Shown here: piece by piece, positions 19,776 through 26,263 of the stretch
Layout of the letters: each line of letters opens with the position of its first letter
How positions within the stretch are numbered: the stretch's first letter is position 1
Virus record (IMG/VR): IMGVR_UViG_3300044547_000565
Location: 1-30,262 of that record
DNA from: a virus
Length of the DNA stretch: 30,262 nt
Reading direction: 5' to 3' (one strand)
The notes under the pieces: model-generated
Database searches by the model: none
Told to the model about the DNA's origin: nothing
The model's input: the letters and a program-made list of their open reading frames with translations, nothing else
Made by a program: the position numbers and the translations under genes

Positions 19776-19955
19776 CTAGGCTTTGTGGATGCTGTATTCA
19801 ATTCCTTCTAAGCCACCGTTTTCAATAAGGTGCTGCCGAGCGAGCTTTCTTGCTTCTTCAGCGGAACTGGCAATTACAGTGAATGTCCCGCTGCAGGAAT
19901 AAGGGGAGTAGCGGCAGGAGAAGGAGCAAATGAAGGATGAAGTGTTCGTCGTCAT
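19776..19955 (-). CDS. Hypothetical small protein (59 aa)
   Basis: Protein of 59 aa from ATG 19955 to TAG 19778-19776. It is Ser/Cys-rich at the N-terminus (TTNTSSFICSFSCRYS). A strand (GTFTVIASS) then leads into a helix (AEEARKLARQHLIENG), a pattern found in many small phage proteins, and similar in layout to the 58-aa gene at 12452-12628. No family is recognised. A TATAGT box ends 7 bases before the ATG, but its -35 partner is weak. It fills most of what would otherwise be a 300-base gap. Confidence 0.65.
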   Translation of the reverse strand: MTTNTSSFICSFSCRYSPYSCSGTFTVIASSAEEARKLARQHLIENGGLEGIEYSIHKA

Positions 19956-19987
19956 GGGCCCAACTATAGCTACCCATTCGCGCTTCG

Positions 19988-20152
19988 CTAGCTTTTTTGT
20001 AAATTATTTTTTGCCCTCTTTAACTTATTGAGCTCGCGCGCTTTAGGACGCGGACGCTTGGCATTTTCCCGTGCAGCCTGAGCTTTTTTTGCGGATTTAA
20101 CTGAGCCCCCGAGTTTCGCAATTCGCTGGCAGTGTTCTTTCAGTGTGATCAT
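19988..20152 (-). CDS. Small, very basic protein
   Basis: Protein of 54 aa from ATG 20152, overlapping the DUF3310 stop (ATGA). About a third of the residues are Lys or Arg, with a short folded N-terminus (MITLKEHCQRIAKLGGSVKSAKK) and a basic tail of alternating Ala, Arg, Lys and Asn. Non-specific nucleic acid binding is likely on charge alone. The opening resembles the start of some small phage regulators, but I do not recognise a family. A longer frame to 20266 exists and is rejected, since it overlaps DUF3310 heavily. Confidence 0.6.
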   Translation of the reverse strand: MITLKEHCQRIAKLGGSVKSAKKAQAARENAKRPRPKARELNKLKRAKNNLQKS

Positions 20153-20352
20153 TTGCTTAACCTGTTGATTTCGTTGTTGATATACCAAGCCGCCTTTTTG
20201 AGGTCCTCGATTGCGTCGCCTTTTAGCCCAGCGCGCCAGAGATACTTGATTGCGTTGCCGATGCAAAAATTAAAATGCTCGGTCACTTGGATGCATTCCA
20301 CGCCCGATGGGTGCGAAGTGTAGTGCTGCGGATGGTTTACAGGATCACTCAT
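20149..20352 (-). CDS. DUF3310 family phage protein
   Basis: Protein of 67 aa that matches DUF3310 over its full length: NHPQHYTSHPSGVECIQV, then NFCIGNAIKYLWRAGLKG and EDLKKAAWYINNEINR. The family is widespread in phages, often annotated as a nucleotide kinase-like protein, but without a proven activity. The conserved His, Tyr and the W-R-x-G-x-KG region are all present. It lies in the early operon, overlapping the previous gene by 8 bases. The family assignment is firm; the function is unknown. Confidence 0.9.
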   Translation of the reverse strand: MSDPVNHPQHYTSHPSGVECIQVTEHFNFCIGNAIKYLWRAGLKGDAIEDLKKAAWYINNEINRLSK

Positions 20353-20563
20353 TGTTCTGCTTTTGAATCTTGTCCAAAAATATCTCGGCGGTCTTGGCGG
20401 CAGCGGTAAACACTAGATCGCCAGATTTTGGAGTGCCGGTGCAAAAGATGTGATCGTCAACCTCCGCAATTACCAGCACCCTGGTGGCTTTGACCTGCTC
20501 GGCCATGCTTTGCGATGCCATCCGTAGCGCCATTGTGATGCGGCTGGATTCCTTTTTTGTCAT
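20345..20563 (-). CDS. First gene of the minus-strand early operon, hypothetical
   Basis: Protein of 72 aa with a helical N-terminal third (ESSRITMALRMASQSMAEQVKATR), a strand-turn-strand (VLVIAEVDDHIFCTG, GDLVFTA) and a C-terminal helix. No family is recognised. The ATG at 20563 lies 6 bases after the -10 box of a strong promoter, so its mRNA may have no leader. An internal ATG at 20533 is possible, but its nearest purine-rich sequence is about 14 bases away. As the first early gene it could be a regulator or host-takeover factor; the sequence gives no proof. Confidence 0.65.
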   Translation of the reverse strand: MTKKESSRITMALRMASQSMAEQVKATRVLVIAEVDDHIFCTGTPKSGDLVFTAAAKTAEIFLDKIQKQNNE

Positions 20564-20569
20564 GCCGAA

Positions 20570-20597
20570 AACATACCCAAGCCCGCTTTGCTGTCAA
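20570..20597 (-). promoter_or_regulatory. Strong sigma70-type promoter of the early operon
   Basis: The minus strand reads TTGACA (20597-20592), 16 bases, then TATGTT (20575-20570). The -35 is a perfect consensus. The -10 ends 6 bases before the ATG at 20563, so transcription would begin at or next to the start codon. The large dyad at 20601-20626 lies just upstream of the -35, and a copy of its half-site (GCCGAAA at 20564-20570) lies between the -10 and the ATG. Confidence 0.8.
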
Positions 20598-20600
20598 ATA

Positions 20601-20626
20601 TGCTGCCGAAACAGTTTTCGGGAGCA
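20601..20626. promoter_or_regulatory. 26-bp imperfect palindrome, candidate operator
   Basis: Half-sites TGCTGCCGAAA (20601-20611) and TTTCGGGAGCA (20616-20626) are reverse complements apart from one position, separated by CAGT. It lies 3 bases upstream of the early -35 and between divergent genes. A third partial half-site, GCCGAAA, overlaps the region from the early -10 to the ATG (20564-20570). This spacing suits a dimeric regulator of the divergent promoters. Confidence 0.75.
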
Positions 20627-20666
20627 TAGCGCAAGTGCCTTTGTTTCATGAGGGAATCACACCCGT

Positions 20667-20683
20667 TGCAGGTTCTCCCTGCA
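20667..20683. promoter_or_regulatory. Second small dyad in the divergent region
   Basis: TGCAGG and CCTGCA (20667-20672 and 20678-20683), separated by five bases. It lies upstream of the plus-strand gene and could be a regulator site for that promoter. It is short enough to be chance. Confidence 0.35.
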
Positions 20684-20697
20684 CACCATACGGCAAA

Positions 20698-20728
20698 TTG
20701 CTATTGCGCTTTTCAGAAAAAGTATATT
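20698..20728 (+). promoter_or_regulatory. Possible promoter for the plus-strand gene
   Basis: A TATATT box at 20723-20728 lies 11 bases before the ATG at 20740. The best -35, TTGCTA at 20698-20703, leaves a 19-bp spacer, which is long. The -10 is good and the -35 weak, as expected if an activator is needed. Confidence 0.4.
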
Positions 20729-20739
20729 CTCGGCTCGCT

Positions 20740-21003
20740 ATGGAAAACCAAACACCGATCAAAACCCGTAAGCCCCGCACAGTTAAAGAAGCTGCACCGC
20801 ACGTTGCGGCACTCAAAAAGTCAGTCTCAAAAGCCCTCAAAGCCGAGCACATTTACGCGCTCGCCAGTGGCAAAGCTGCAAAACAGATTGAGCGCATTAA
20901 GGCCAGCGTGAAACTGAAACGCGCTGCCGTAAAGGCCGCCTGGTACGAGGTGCAGCACCAAGCTGGAGCCTGTGTCGGCGTGTACGATGGCGCGGAGGCT
21001 TAA
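20740..21003 (+). CDS. Lone plus-strand gene: small basic protein of unknown function
   Basis: Protein of 87 aa from ATG 20740; a longer frame to 20557 would cross the early promoter and dyad and is rejected. It is strongly basic and helical, with Lys/Ala-rich segments (KTRKPRTVKEAAPHVAALKKSVSKALK, KQIERIKASVKLKRAAVKAAWYEVQHQ). No HTH can be assigned with confidence. As the only plus-strand gene, divergent from the early operon across a palindrome, it is a natural candidate for the regulator of both promoters or a nucleoid-like protein. Its stop shares the sequence TTAA with the stop of the convergent endolysin gene. Confidence 0.65.
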   Translation: MENQTPIKTRKPRTVKEAAPHVAALKKSVSKALKAEHIYALASGKAAKQIERIKASVKLKRAAVKAAWYEVQHQAGACVGVYDGAEA

Positions 21004-21602
21004 TCGCCATTAGGGACGAGGCCGGACTCGAACAGTTCGGCCTCTTCCTCCCTGCGCCTGCGTAGTCCTTTGGAGTTTGGCCAAAGCCTGCACATGGCGC
21101 GGAACTGAGCTGGAATCTGTGCCAGTTCGTTTACTCTCAAAAGTTCTTGAATCCGCAGCATTTCGCTTCTGCGTTCGCCGGTCAAACTAGCCCCGCGATT
21201 AAACACCAAGCTCACCAGCGCCGCAGCAGAATCGCCGTGCAGCGCCTGCGCCTGTGGGTAGATTCTGAGCGTCCGCAGATACCAGCTCGGTATCGTCACC
21301 GCTTCAAAAACTGACAGTGCTGCGGCCCAGGGCACCACTAGATGCCGGACATGCGGCAGGACCGTTTGAGCGTCTGCACCTTTGCGGCCAGATACGCCAA
21401 CCAATGCAGCCAGTGTCCCAGAGTCCAAATGCGGTCCCCATGCGCGGCTTGTCTCGGTCGCTGGAGTGTGCCCCAGATCCCAGCCCACGCCGATGGTGAT
21501 CCCAGACTGCTCACCGGGCCATTCCGGGTTGCGGTCGTAATATTTTTCTCCGCCCGTTTCCCAAGTGATGATCGATTTGATGCCGCGAGGTGAGAGATTC
21601 AT
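21000..21602 (-). CDS. Endolysin, T4-lysozyme/GH24-like muramidase
   Basis: Protein of 200 aa that degrades peptidoglycan at the end of infection. The N-terminal catalytic region has Glu15 in ITWETGGEKYYD, then SGITIGVGWDLGH, the layout of GH24/pesticin-type lysozymes, where Glu, a downstream Asp or Cys and Thr form the site. LVSLVFNRGASL later matches the conserved helix with Asn-Arg-Gly, and LRRRREEEAELFE is the usual C-terminal helix. No signal peptide or SAR helix is visible, so a holin is needed. It overlaps the small membrane protein before it (ATGA) and is the last gene of the lysis cassette. Confidence 0.85.
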   Translation of the reverse strand: MNLSPRGIKSIITWETGGEKYYDRNPEWPGEQSGITIGVGWDLGHTPATETSRAWGPHLDSGTLAALVGVSGRKGADAQTVLPHVRHLVVPWAAALSVFEAVTIPSWYLRTLRIYPQAQALHGDSAAALVSLVFNRGASLTGERRSEMLRIQELLRVNELAQIPAQFRAMCRLWPNSKGLRRRREEEAELFESGLVPNGD

Positions 21603-21826
21603 TTACGAAGAGAGCGTATCGTTTCCACGATCTTAAGAGCTGTGAAGATAGCGGCCAAAAGACAGCCGGTGACTCGGATCCACTGCTCGGCCTCACTAAG
21701 TGAGAGCGCCAAGGCCCCCACGTTTGCCAGATTAACGGTTGCGAGGTCGAACAGGTGGCGACTAGACATGTGCGAGAAAGGTTGAGCCTGGTCCTGGTAC
21801 TGTTGGCAATCGTCCGGTGGCGTCAT
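21599..21826 (-). CDS. Small membrane protein of the lysis cassette
   Basis: Protein of 75 aa if started at ATG 21826, or 56 aa from ATG 21769; GTG 21835 is a third option. The C-terminal part holds one clear transmembrane helix (VTGCLLAAIFTALKIVETI) followed by RSLRK, and an earlier mildly hydrophobic stretch (ATVNLANVGALALSLS) may be a second. Its stop overlaps the endolysin start (ATGA). The position favours a second holin, an antiholin or a spanin-like protein. The 3-TM-type holin candidate lies two genes upstream, so which is the true holin is open. Confidence 0.65.
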   Translation of the reverse strand: MTPPDDCQQYQDQAQPFSHMSSRHLFDLATVNLANVGALALSLSEAEQWIRVTGCLLAAIFTALKIVETIRSLRK

Positions 21827-21995
21827 AGATCCCACTGTACGGCGAAATCTTGTCCGGGGGAAGTCCGTTGCCGTCAGTTCCTGCGGGCGGGAGCACTCTT
21901 TTTGTGGGAGCCAGTATTTGCAGCCCGGCGGGCGGCGTTGCGCCTAGATATTTTGCTTGGAACTGAGGGATTTGAGGAACTGGCAGAACGGTCAT
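21762..21995 (-). CDS. Proline-rich small protein overlapping the previous gene
   Basis: Protein of 77 aa, Pro/Gly-rich (TVLPVPQIPQFQAKYLGATPP, TKRVLPPAGTDGNGLPP), from ATG 21995 with GGAAAA 9 bases upstream. It lies in the +1 frame of the gene at 21874-22119 and shares 122 bases with it, an arrangement like Rz/Rz1. However, it has no lipobox Cys and no signal peptide, so an outer-membrane lipoprotein spanin is not supported. Its stop overlaps the next start region by 8 bases. Function unknown; it may be a structural or lysis protein. Confidence 0.5.
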   Translation of the reverse strand: MTVLPVPQIPQFQAKYLGATPPAGLQILAPTKRVLPPAGTDGNGLPPDKISPYSGIYDATGRLPTVPGPGSTFLAHV

Positions 21996-22119
21996 AGATT
22001 TGTTTTCCAAAAAACCCAACAGCCGCCCCAGCAACTCCAGCAACCAGCGCCCATGTTCCGGGAGCAATAGACGACGCAAGAGCCAGCAGGAGCGAAATGT
22101 TGGAAGGTGAAAGTGTCAT
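21874..22119 (-). CDS. Small one-helix membrane protein
   Basis: Protein of 81 aa from ATG 22119, overlapping the holin candidate stop (ATGA). The N-terminal third is hydrophobic (NISLLLALASSIAPGTWALVAGVAGAAVGFFG) and probably spans the membrane once or twice. A strongly basic C-terminus (SKISRRNAARRAANTGSHKKSAPARR) follows. It lies between the holin candidate and the endolysin. It could be an antiholin or an inner-membrane spanin-like partner, though the long periplasmic coiled coil of Rz is missing. Confidence 0.6.
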   Translation of the reverse strand: MTLSPSNISLLLALASSIAPGTWALVAGVAGAAVGFFGKQIYDRSASSSNPSVPSKISRRNAARRAANTGSHKKSAPARRN

Positions 22120-22592
22120 TTTGCAGGAGGCTTGAAACTCGCCCCGTAGTAAAAAGCGAGCACTGCGGAAAACGCCGTGCTTAGGCTGCCGATAAGTAGA
22201 GACAACGTGGTAGACTCCCAGAGCTTTAGGTCGCCCGTGAGCAGTCCGATTAGGATGCCAAAGAAGCCCCCAGTGACAACGCACGCGAGCACTGGCGGCA
22301 CCCATGAGCCCGTTGATGTCTGCATCGTGCGTGCGCTCGCCCGGTCCTCTGCTGCCAGTTTCTCGGCGTCGATTCCGAGTTCCGCCATGCGAGTCTTGAG
22401 TTGCAAGTCGGCGGCCTGCAAAGCGGCAATCTGCTCGGCGGTGAGGTTGCCCGAGGTCAGTGCTTTTTGCACCTTGTCGGTGGTCGCCTCGCTCATCCCA
22501 AGAGCCTTGCCAACGGCCTCCACGGCAGCCCCGCCAAGTGGACCACCGAGTAGACTGCCTATTGTAGGGAGGAGTTTAGCGAGAAAACTCAT
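22116..22592 (-). CDS. Putative holin of the GTA/3-TM type
   Basis: Protein of 158 aa. It begins with a glycine-rich amphipathic part (LLPTIGSLLGGPLGGAAVEAVGKALG), then a helical stretch with the family-like EDRASARTMQTSTGSWVPPVLA junction. Two clear transmembrane helices follow (about 98-118 and 128-148), with a short charged tail. This matches the GTA-type 3-TM holin family, where the first segment is the third membrane element. Holins open the membrane for the endolysin encoded downstream. The start overlaps the fibre gene stop (ATGA). Confidence 0.75.
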   Translation of the reverse strand: MSFLAKLLPTIGSLLGGPLGGAAVEAVGKALGMSEATTDKVQKALTSGNLTAEQIAALQAADLQLKTRMAELGIDAEKLAAEDRASARTMQTSTGSWVPPVLACVVTGGFFGILIGLLTGDLKLWESTTLSLLIGSLSTAFSAVLAFYYGASFKPPAK

Positions 22593-24070
22593 ACAAAATA
22601 CGGCGTGTTCGGCGTGATCCGCGAATAAATGAAATCCATGTTGGCTATCACTGCGGTCCCAGTTGCTGCCGTGCGGTTGATGTGAGCAAAGAAAATGATT
22701 CGCGACGTTGGAATGTTGGTGGTGTGCGTCGCTACGGTTGATCCGTCAATTTTTGCCGTGATCTGAGTGCCCGCTGCGTTGATCAAAATTTCCAAAGATC
22801 GAAACGTGTTTGGCGAAAAGGAAACACCTGTTGCGGTGACGGTTTCAACATTTGCGGCCTTTGTGACAAAATCAATTGCTTGACCGTTTTGCACGCGAAA
22901 ATAAATGCCGTTTGCAGATTCTCCAGTTGTTGAATCGCCCCATCCGCATCGAAGTGCGCCGGTCAACGTGGTATCAAACCAAGTGGGGCCACTTTGTCCC
23001 ACACGGAAAATAACCCTAGCGGCAGAGTTTCCAATCAGCATGCTGCTTCCAGCCTGATTGAGTCGGCTCTGCTGGTTTGCTGTTGCTGTTGCGCCTGTAG
23101 ACATTGCAATAACTCCAAACCCAGAATTGACTTGAGAGTTTCCCCCGCCTGTCACTCCAAATGCTAAGTTTCCAGAAAGCGAAACTAGCGCCATGAATTG
23201 CTCAAAAAACTCAAGGTAAGTTCCAGGCGTTGGGACGTTTGCCAGTGCATCCGTCAGCCCGTCAATCTTGCTCTGCGCAATAGCCGCGTTGGCGTCCACG
23301 TCATCATTCACCAGTAAACTCGCAGGACTTTGGACGGTCCCCGCGACATTTTTCCACAAGCCTGTGCCCGAAACTAGCCCAAGTGAAGTGTGGACATGGC
23401 TCGGCGTGTTTCCGCCAAACTCGCCAGTAACACTGTGGTTGTTTCCAGTCGCGAATGCTTCCAGCGTTACAAAAATGCGATCCGTCACCAGCATCGTCGT
23501 TTCTGGCACGAGCACCGTAAAACCAACGAGAGCGGCAGTCGTGCCAATGGTGACCTCTGCGGAGGTCGCAAGCAGCGTAGGCGCGTCAGTGCCGTTGTAC
23601 TTGTAGACTTTTACGCGCACGCTGTTTGTGTGGTTGTTGTCAGCCACGCCCAGAAGCCACACGTTAAAGTCCCAAAGGCCAGCTGGAATGTCAGTGGAGC
23701 CCGGATCTTGCGGAGTGGACTCGCTCACAAAGCCCGCAAACTGCGTCCACGTCGTCGGCGTTAGCGTGCCACTCGCTGCGGTTGTCTGGCTCGCGTCTGC
23801 ACTGCGCCCAAGCTGTTTTGGTGTGCCGGGAAGATTGGTCGTCGGAGCATCTGCGTCGGTGCCTTGGTTGAGGTAGTACGTCAAGCCGTTCGCTCCCCCG
23901 CCGCCCCCCGCACTTGGCGTTGCTGGTGTCCAAGCCGTGCCAGACCACACAAGCGTCTGCCCGTTTGTTGGTGCAGTTGCTGAGACGTTTTGGTTTTGGA
24001 TTTTTTCGACTTTTGTCGTGTGCAGTCCGCCGGACACGTCGCCGGTGATAATTGGAGAGTTAAGCGGCAT
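22589..24070 (-). CDS. Distal tail fibre / receptor-binding protein candidate
   Basis: Protein of 493 aa, rich in Thr, Gly, Ala and Ser. Residues 1-55 carry one copy of the repeat shared with upstream genes (IQNQNVSATAPTNGQTLVWSGTAW), then a poly-Gly linker. The region around 80-240 is beta-rich (IPAGLWDFNVWLLG ... VHTSLGLV). The C-terminal 180 residues, including FRSLEILINAAGTQITAKIDGSTVATHT, resemble a lectin-like beta sandwich. As the last and largest gene before lysis it is the best receptor-binding candidate. No protease or sialidase motif is visible. Confidence 0.75.
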   Translation of the reverse strand: MPLNSPIITGDVSGGLHTTKVEKIQNQNVSATAPTNGQTLVWSGTAWTPATPSAGGGGGANGLTYYLNQGTDADAPTTNLPGTPKQLGRSADASQTTAASGTLTPTTWTQFAGFVSESTPQDPGSTDIPAGLWDFNVWLLGVADNNHTNSVRVKVYKYNGTDAPTLLATSAEVTIGTTAALVGFTVLVPETTMLVTDRIFVTLEAFATGNNHSVTGEFGGNTPSHVHTSLGLVSGTGLWKNVAGTVQSPASLLVNDDVDANAAIAQSKIDGLTDALANVPTPGTYLEFFEQFMALVSLSGNLAFGVTGGGNSQVNSGFGVIAMSTGATATANQQSRLNQAGSSMLIGNSAARVIFRVGQSGPTWFDTTLTGALRCGWGDSTTGESANGIYFRVQNGQAIDFVTKAANVETVTATGVSFSPNTFRSLEILINAAGTQITAKIDGSTVATHTTNIPTSRIIFFAHINRTAATGTAVIANMDFIYSRITPNTPYFV

Positions 24071-24073
24071 AAG

Positions 24074-25021
24074 TTAGCGATATACAGGTATGTAAGACCA
24101 AGCGCCTTCAAAATTTATGCGCATCCAATAGGCAACATTTACAGGGTCCGTTGGTCCCGGAGAGCTGCTGCCTCCGCTTGCTTGATCCCAGTTTGCTGGG
24201 CTGTCGGCGGGGTTTATGGCGGAAAAAGAGCCTCTGTTAATATATATAAGCCCCTGATAATAAACTTTGTCGCCAAGATAGTAAGTTTGCGATGCGCTCC
24301 AGTTTGGAATTGCAAGTCCATCAAAAGGAGTCCAATTTGTGCCATCAAATTGAAGCAAATTACCTGTTGCTGGAGGACTAGACGAAATTGGAGTGTTTTG
24401 CAACGAGGTCGCGTTGCCAGTGCTGATTCCGCTGCCAACCCATTCCCCGTTGTTGAAGTTTAAGAAATCTCCATTTGCTGGCGTATAACTATCCGCAATT
24501 GGGTAACTTTTGATTGACGTAGCATTGCCAATGCCTCCGGCAAACCATTGCGTTCCATCGTACACAAGACCTTCACCGTTTAAAGGGGGGATGATAGAGA
24601 TTGGAACTCCTTGCAAAGATGTCGCATTCCCGCTGCTCCCTCCACCAGATCCCGCAACCATGGCTCGGATGCTGATAAGCTCGCCATTCACAGGAGCTTC
24701 CACAAACGTGATCGTGCCGCCCGCCGTGTTGCTGATCGAATATTTGCTGGGTGGTTGGTCAATGCCGCCCACGCTTACAATGTAGCCGCCGTCTGCGGTG
24801 CCGTTGTAGCCGCCAAACGTAAACGCAACAGTGATGCCGTCACCTGTGTGCTCGGTCACCGTAGTTCCGGCTGCAACTGGCCCATTAAGCAGCATCACAC
24901 CCCCATCGCCGCCGAGGTAAAGCTCACCGTCAAGCGTGTTGACGGCAAGCTCACCTAGCTCAAGCGTAGTAGGATTACCAGTAGCCCCGCTGCGCCGTTT
25001 TGGAATAATCGGAAATGCCAT
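24074..25021 (-). CDS. Tail fibre with tandem repeats and carbohydrate-binding-like module
   Basis: Protein of 315 aa. The N-terminus MAFPIIPKR...LGELAVNT (1-29) is shared with the next gene upstream and probably anchors the fibre. Residues 55-122 form a beta domain (GGIDQPPSKYSI). Residues 131-235 hold three copies of a unit of about 35 residues (GNATSLQ...PIS...G..L.Y.GT.W). Residues 240-280 (WSASQTYYLGDKVYYQGLIY) look like a CBM5/12-type chitin/carbohydrate-binding fold. The same repeat occurs singly in the genes at 25981 and 22589. It probably binds host surface glycans. Confidence 0.8.
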   Translation of the reverse strand: MAFPIIPKRRSGATGNPTTLELGELAVNTLDGELYLGGDGGVMLLNGPVAAGTTVTEHTGDGITVAFTFGGYNGTADGGYIVSVGGIDQPPSKYSISNTAGGTITFVEAPVNGELISIRAMVAGSGGGSSGNATSLQGVPISIIPPLNGEGLVYDGTQWFAGGIGNATSIKSYPIADSYTPANGDFLNFNNGEWVGSGISTGNATSLQNTPISSSPPATGNLLQFDGTNWTPFDGLAIPNWSASQTYYLGDKVYYQGLIYINRGSFSAINPADSPANWDQASGGSSSPGPTDPVNVAYWMRINFEGAWSYIPVYR

Positions 25022-25024
25022 AGT

Positions 25025-25972
25025 TTAGTAAGTGCCTGCCGATTGCACCGTTGCAGTGCCGTCCAGCGCAATGGCAATGGAGTCGGAACCTTTTACACCG
25101 CCCACCACGGTAGTTGTCCCCGGGATGATCTTTGCAGCACCGGCTGCGGAAACGAAAAACCCATTGGTGGCATCTGCGTCCACGCTAATCACGCCCTTCT
25201 GAGTCGTGCTCGCAATATTGAGCTGTTCGTCAGACACTTTGCCGTCTGAGTTGAGTTTGACGACCTTGTCAGGCGTTGCGGTTGTGACTGCGTCAGAGGT
25301 TGCAACCGCGCCGACATTTGCAGCGGTCAGAACCACATTCCCAGCGGCGGTAGGAGCCACAGAATTGACGCTGCGCACTTCAGACTTGGCCCCGTCAATA
25401 AAGTCCCAGCTTCCAGCACCGTTGTAGGCGATCATATCGCCCGCCTGCACATACGTCTGGCCGTCAATGGCGGGGTCGAGCGCCGCGCTGTTGGCCGCGA
25501 TGTAGTAATCGCCCTTGGCCGCAGTGCCAGTGCCAACCACGCCGCCCGATGCAATAACCGGGTCAGTGTTGACCGTCCACGCGCCTTTGTATGTCAATGC
25601 GCCAACCGATGAAGCTGGAAGAAATCCGCTTGGGATTTTGCCAGTTGAATCGGTTAGCGGGATTTTGTTTTCCCCGTTGGGCGTCTGAGTTGCAGATGCA
25701 ATTTGGTCAAACAAAAGCCCAGTGATTTGAGCCTTTGAAATAACTCCTGAGCTGTTGAGCTTTACGACTTTTTCAGGCGTTGCAGTCTCAACAGCATCAG
25801 TGGACAGGATGCGGTCCCAGCCCACTTCGACAACCTCAGAGCCGTTGGCTTTGAGAAAGGTCTTTTTCGTCTGCGTGTTGACCGCCAATTCGCCGAGCAG
25901 CAAATCTCCAGAGGCTGGAGGAGTTGCACTATCTGCGGTTGCGTTGCGCTTGGGTTGGATTGGAAATGCCAT
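25025..25972 (-). CDS. Tail fibre protein, paralogue of the next gene at its N-terminus
   Basis: Protein of 315 aa from ATG 25972, chosen because MAFPIQPKR matches MAFPIIPKR of its neighbour; a longer frame to 26017 would overlap the previous gene. Residues 1-35 are the shared anchor. Two copies of a DAV.TATP.KVVKLNS.G segment occur at 59-76 and 228-245. SVNSVAPTAAGNVVLTAANVGA (201-222) is the sequence typical of lambda Stf/P2 H-like fibres, where it repeats along the shaft. It ends in AGTY, as does the collagen-like protein just upstream. Role: trimeric fibre. Confidence 0.82.
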   Translation of the reverse strand: MAFPIQPKRNATADSATPPASGDLLLGELAVNTQTKKTFLKANGSEVVEVGWDRILSTDAVETATPEKVVKLNSSGVISKAQITGLLFDQIASATQTPNGENKIPLTDSTGKIPSGFLPASSVGALTYKGAWTVNTDPVIASGGVVGTGTAAKGDYYIAANSAALDPAIDGQTYVQAGDMIAYNGAGSWDFIDGAKSEVRSVNSVAPTAAGNVVLTAANVGAVATSDAVTTATPDKVVKLNSDGKVSDEQLNIASTTQKGVISVDADATNGFFVSAAGAAKIIPGTTTVVGGVKGSDSIAIALDGTATVQSAGTY

Positions 25973-25980
25973 GGCGTGGA

Positions 25981-26262
25981 TTAGTAAGTGCCTGCGGTGT
26001 AGTTTACTGGCACCCATGCGGTGCCGTTAAATTGGAAAAGCTGATTGTTGGTTGGATCTGTGTCCGAAACTGGCTGGCCTTGAATGCCGGTAACAGTTGC
26101 CACGGTACTACTTGGCCCTGTGGTCAATAAAATGTCGCCCGTGATGCTGGTAAGCGATCCAGGCGGGCCTTGTGGACCTTGTGGACCTGCTGGCCCTTGC
26201 AAGCCCGGCGCGCCGGTAAGTAGTGTGACGACCAAAGGGCCGCAGGAAGATTCGCAGCTCAT
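25981..26262 (-). CDS. Small collagen-like tail protein
   Basis: Protein of 93 aa. Residues 17-35 are six Gly-X-Y triplets (GAPGLQGPAGPQGPQGPPG), which form a trimeric collagen-like helix in phage fibres. Two Cys residues (C3, C7) precede it. One copy of the fibre repeat follows (IQGQPVSDTDPTNNQLFQFNGTAW), then the C-terminal YTAGTY that resembles the end of the next fibre. It probably is a short fibre element or adaptor trimerised by the collagen stretch. Confidence 0.8.
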   Translation of the reverse strand: MSCESSCGPLVVTLLTGAPGLQGPAGPQGPQGPPGSLTSITGDILLTTGPSSTVATVTGIQGQPVSDTDPTNNQLFQFNGTAWVPVNYTAGTY

Positions 26263-26263
26263 G

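Noticed and set aside
20557-20739. N-terminal extension of the plus-strand gene
   Set aside because: It would start at TTG and run through the early promoter and the palindrome; the ATG at 20740 follows a -10-like box and is preferred.
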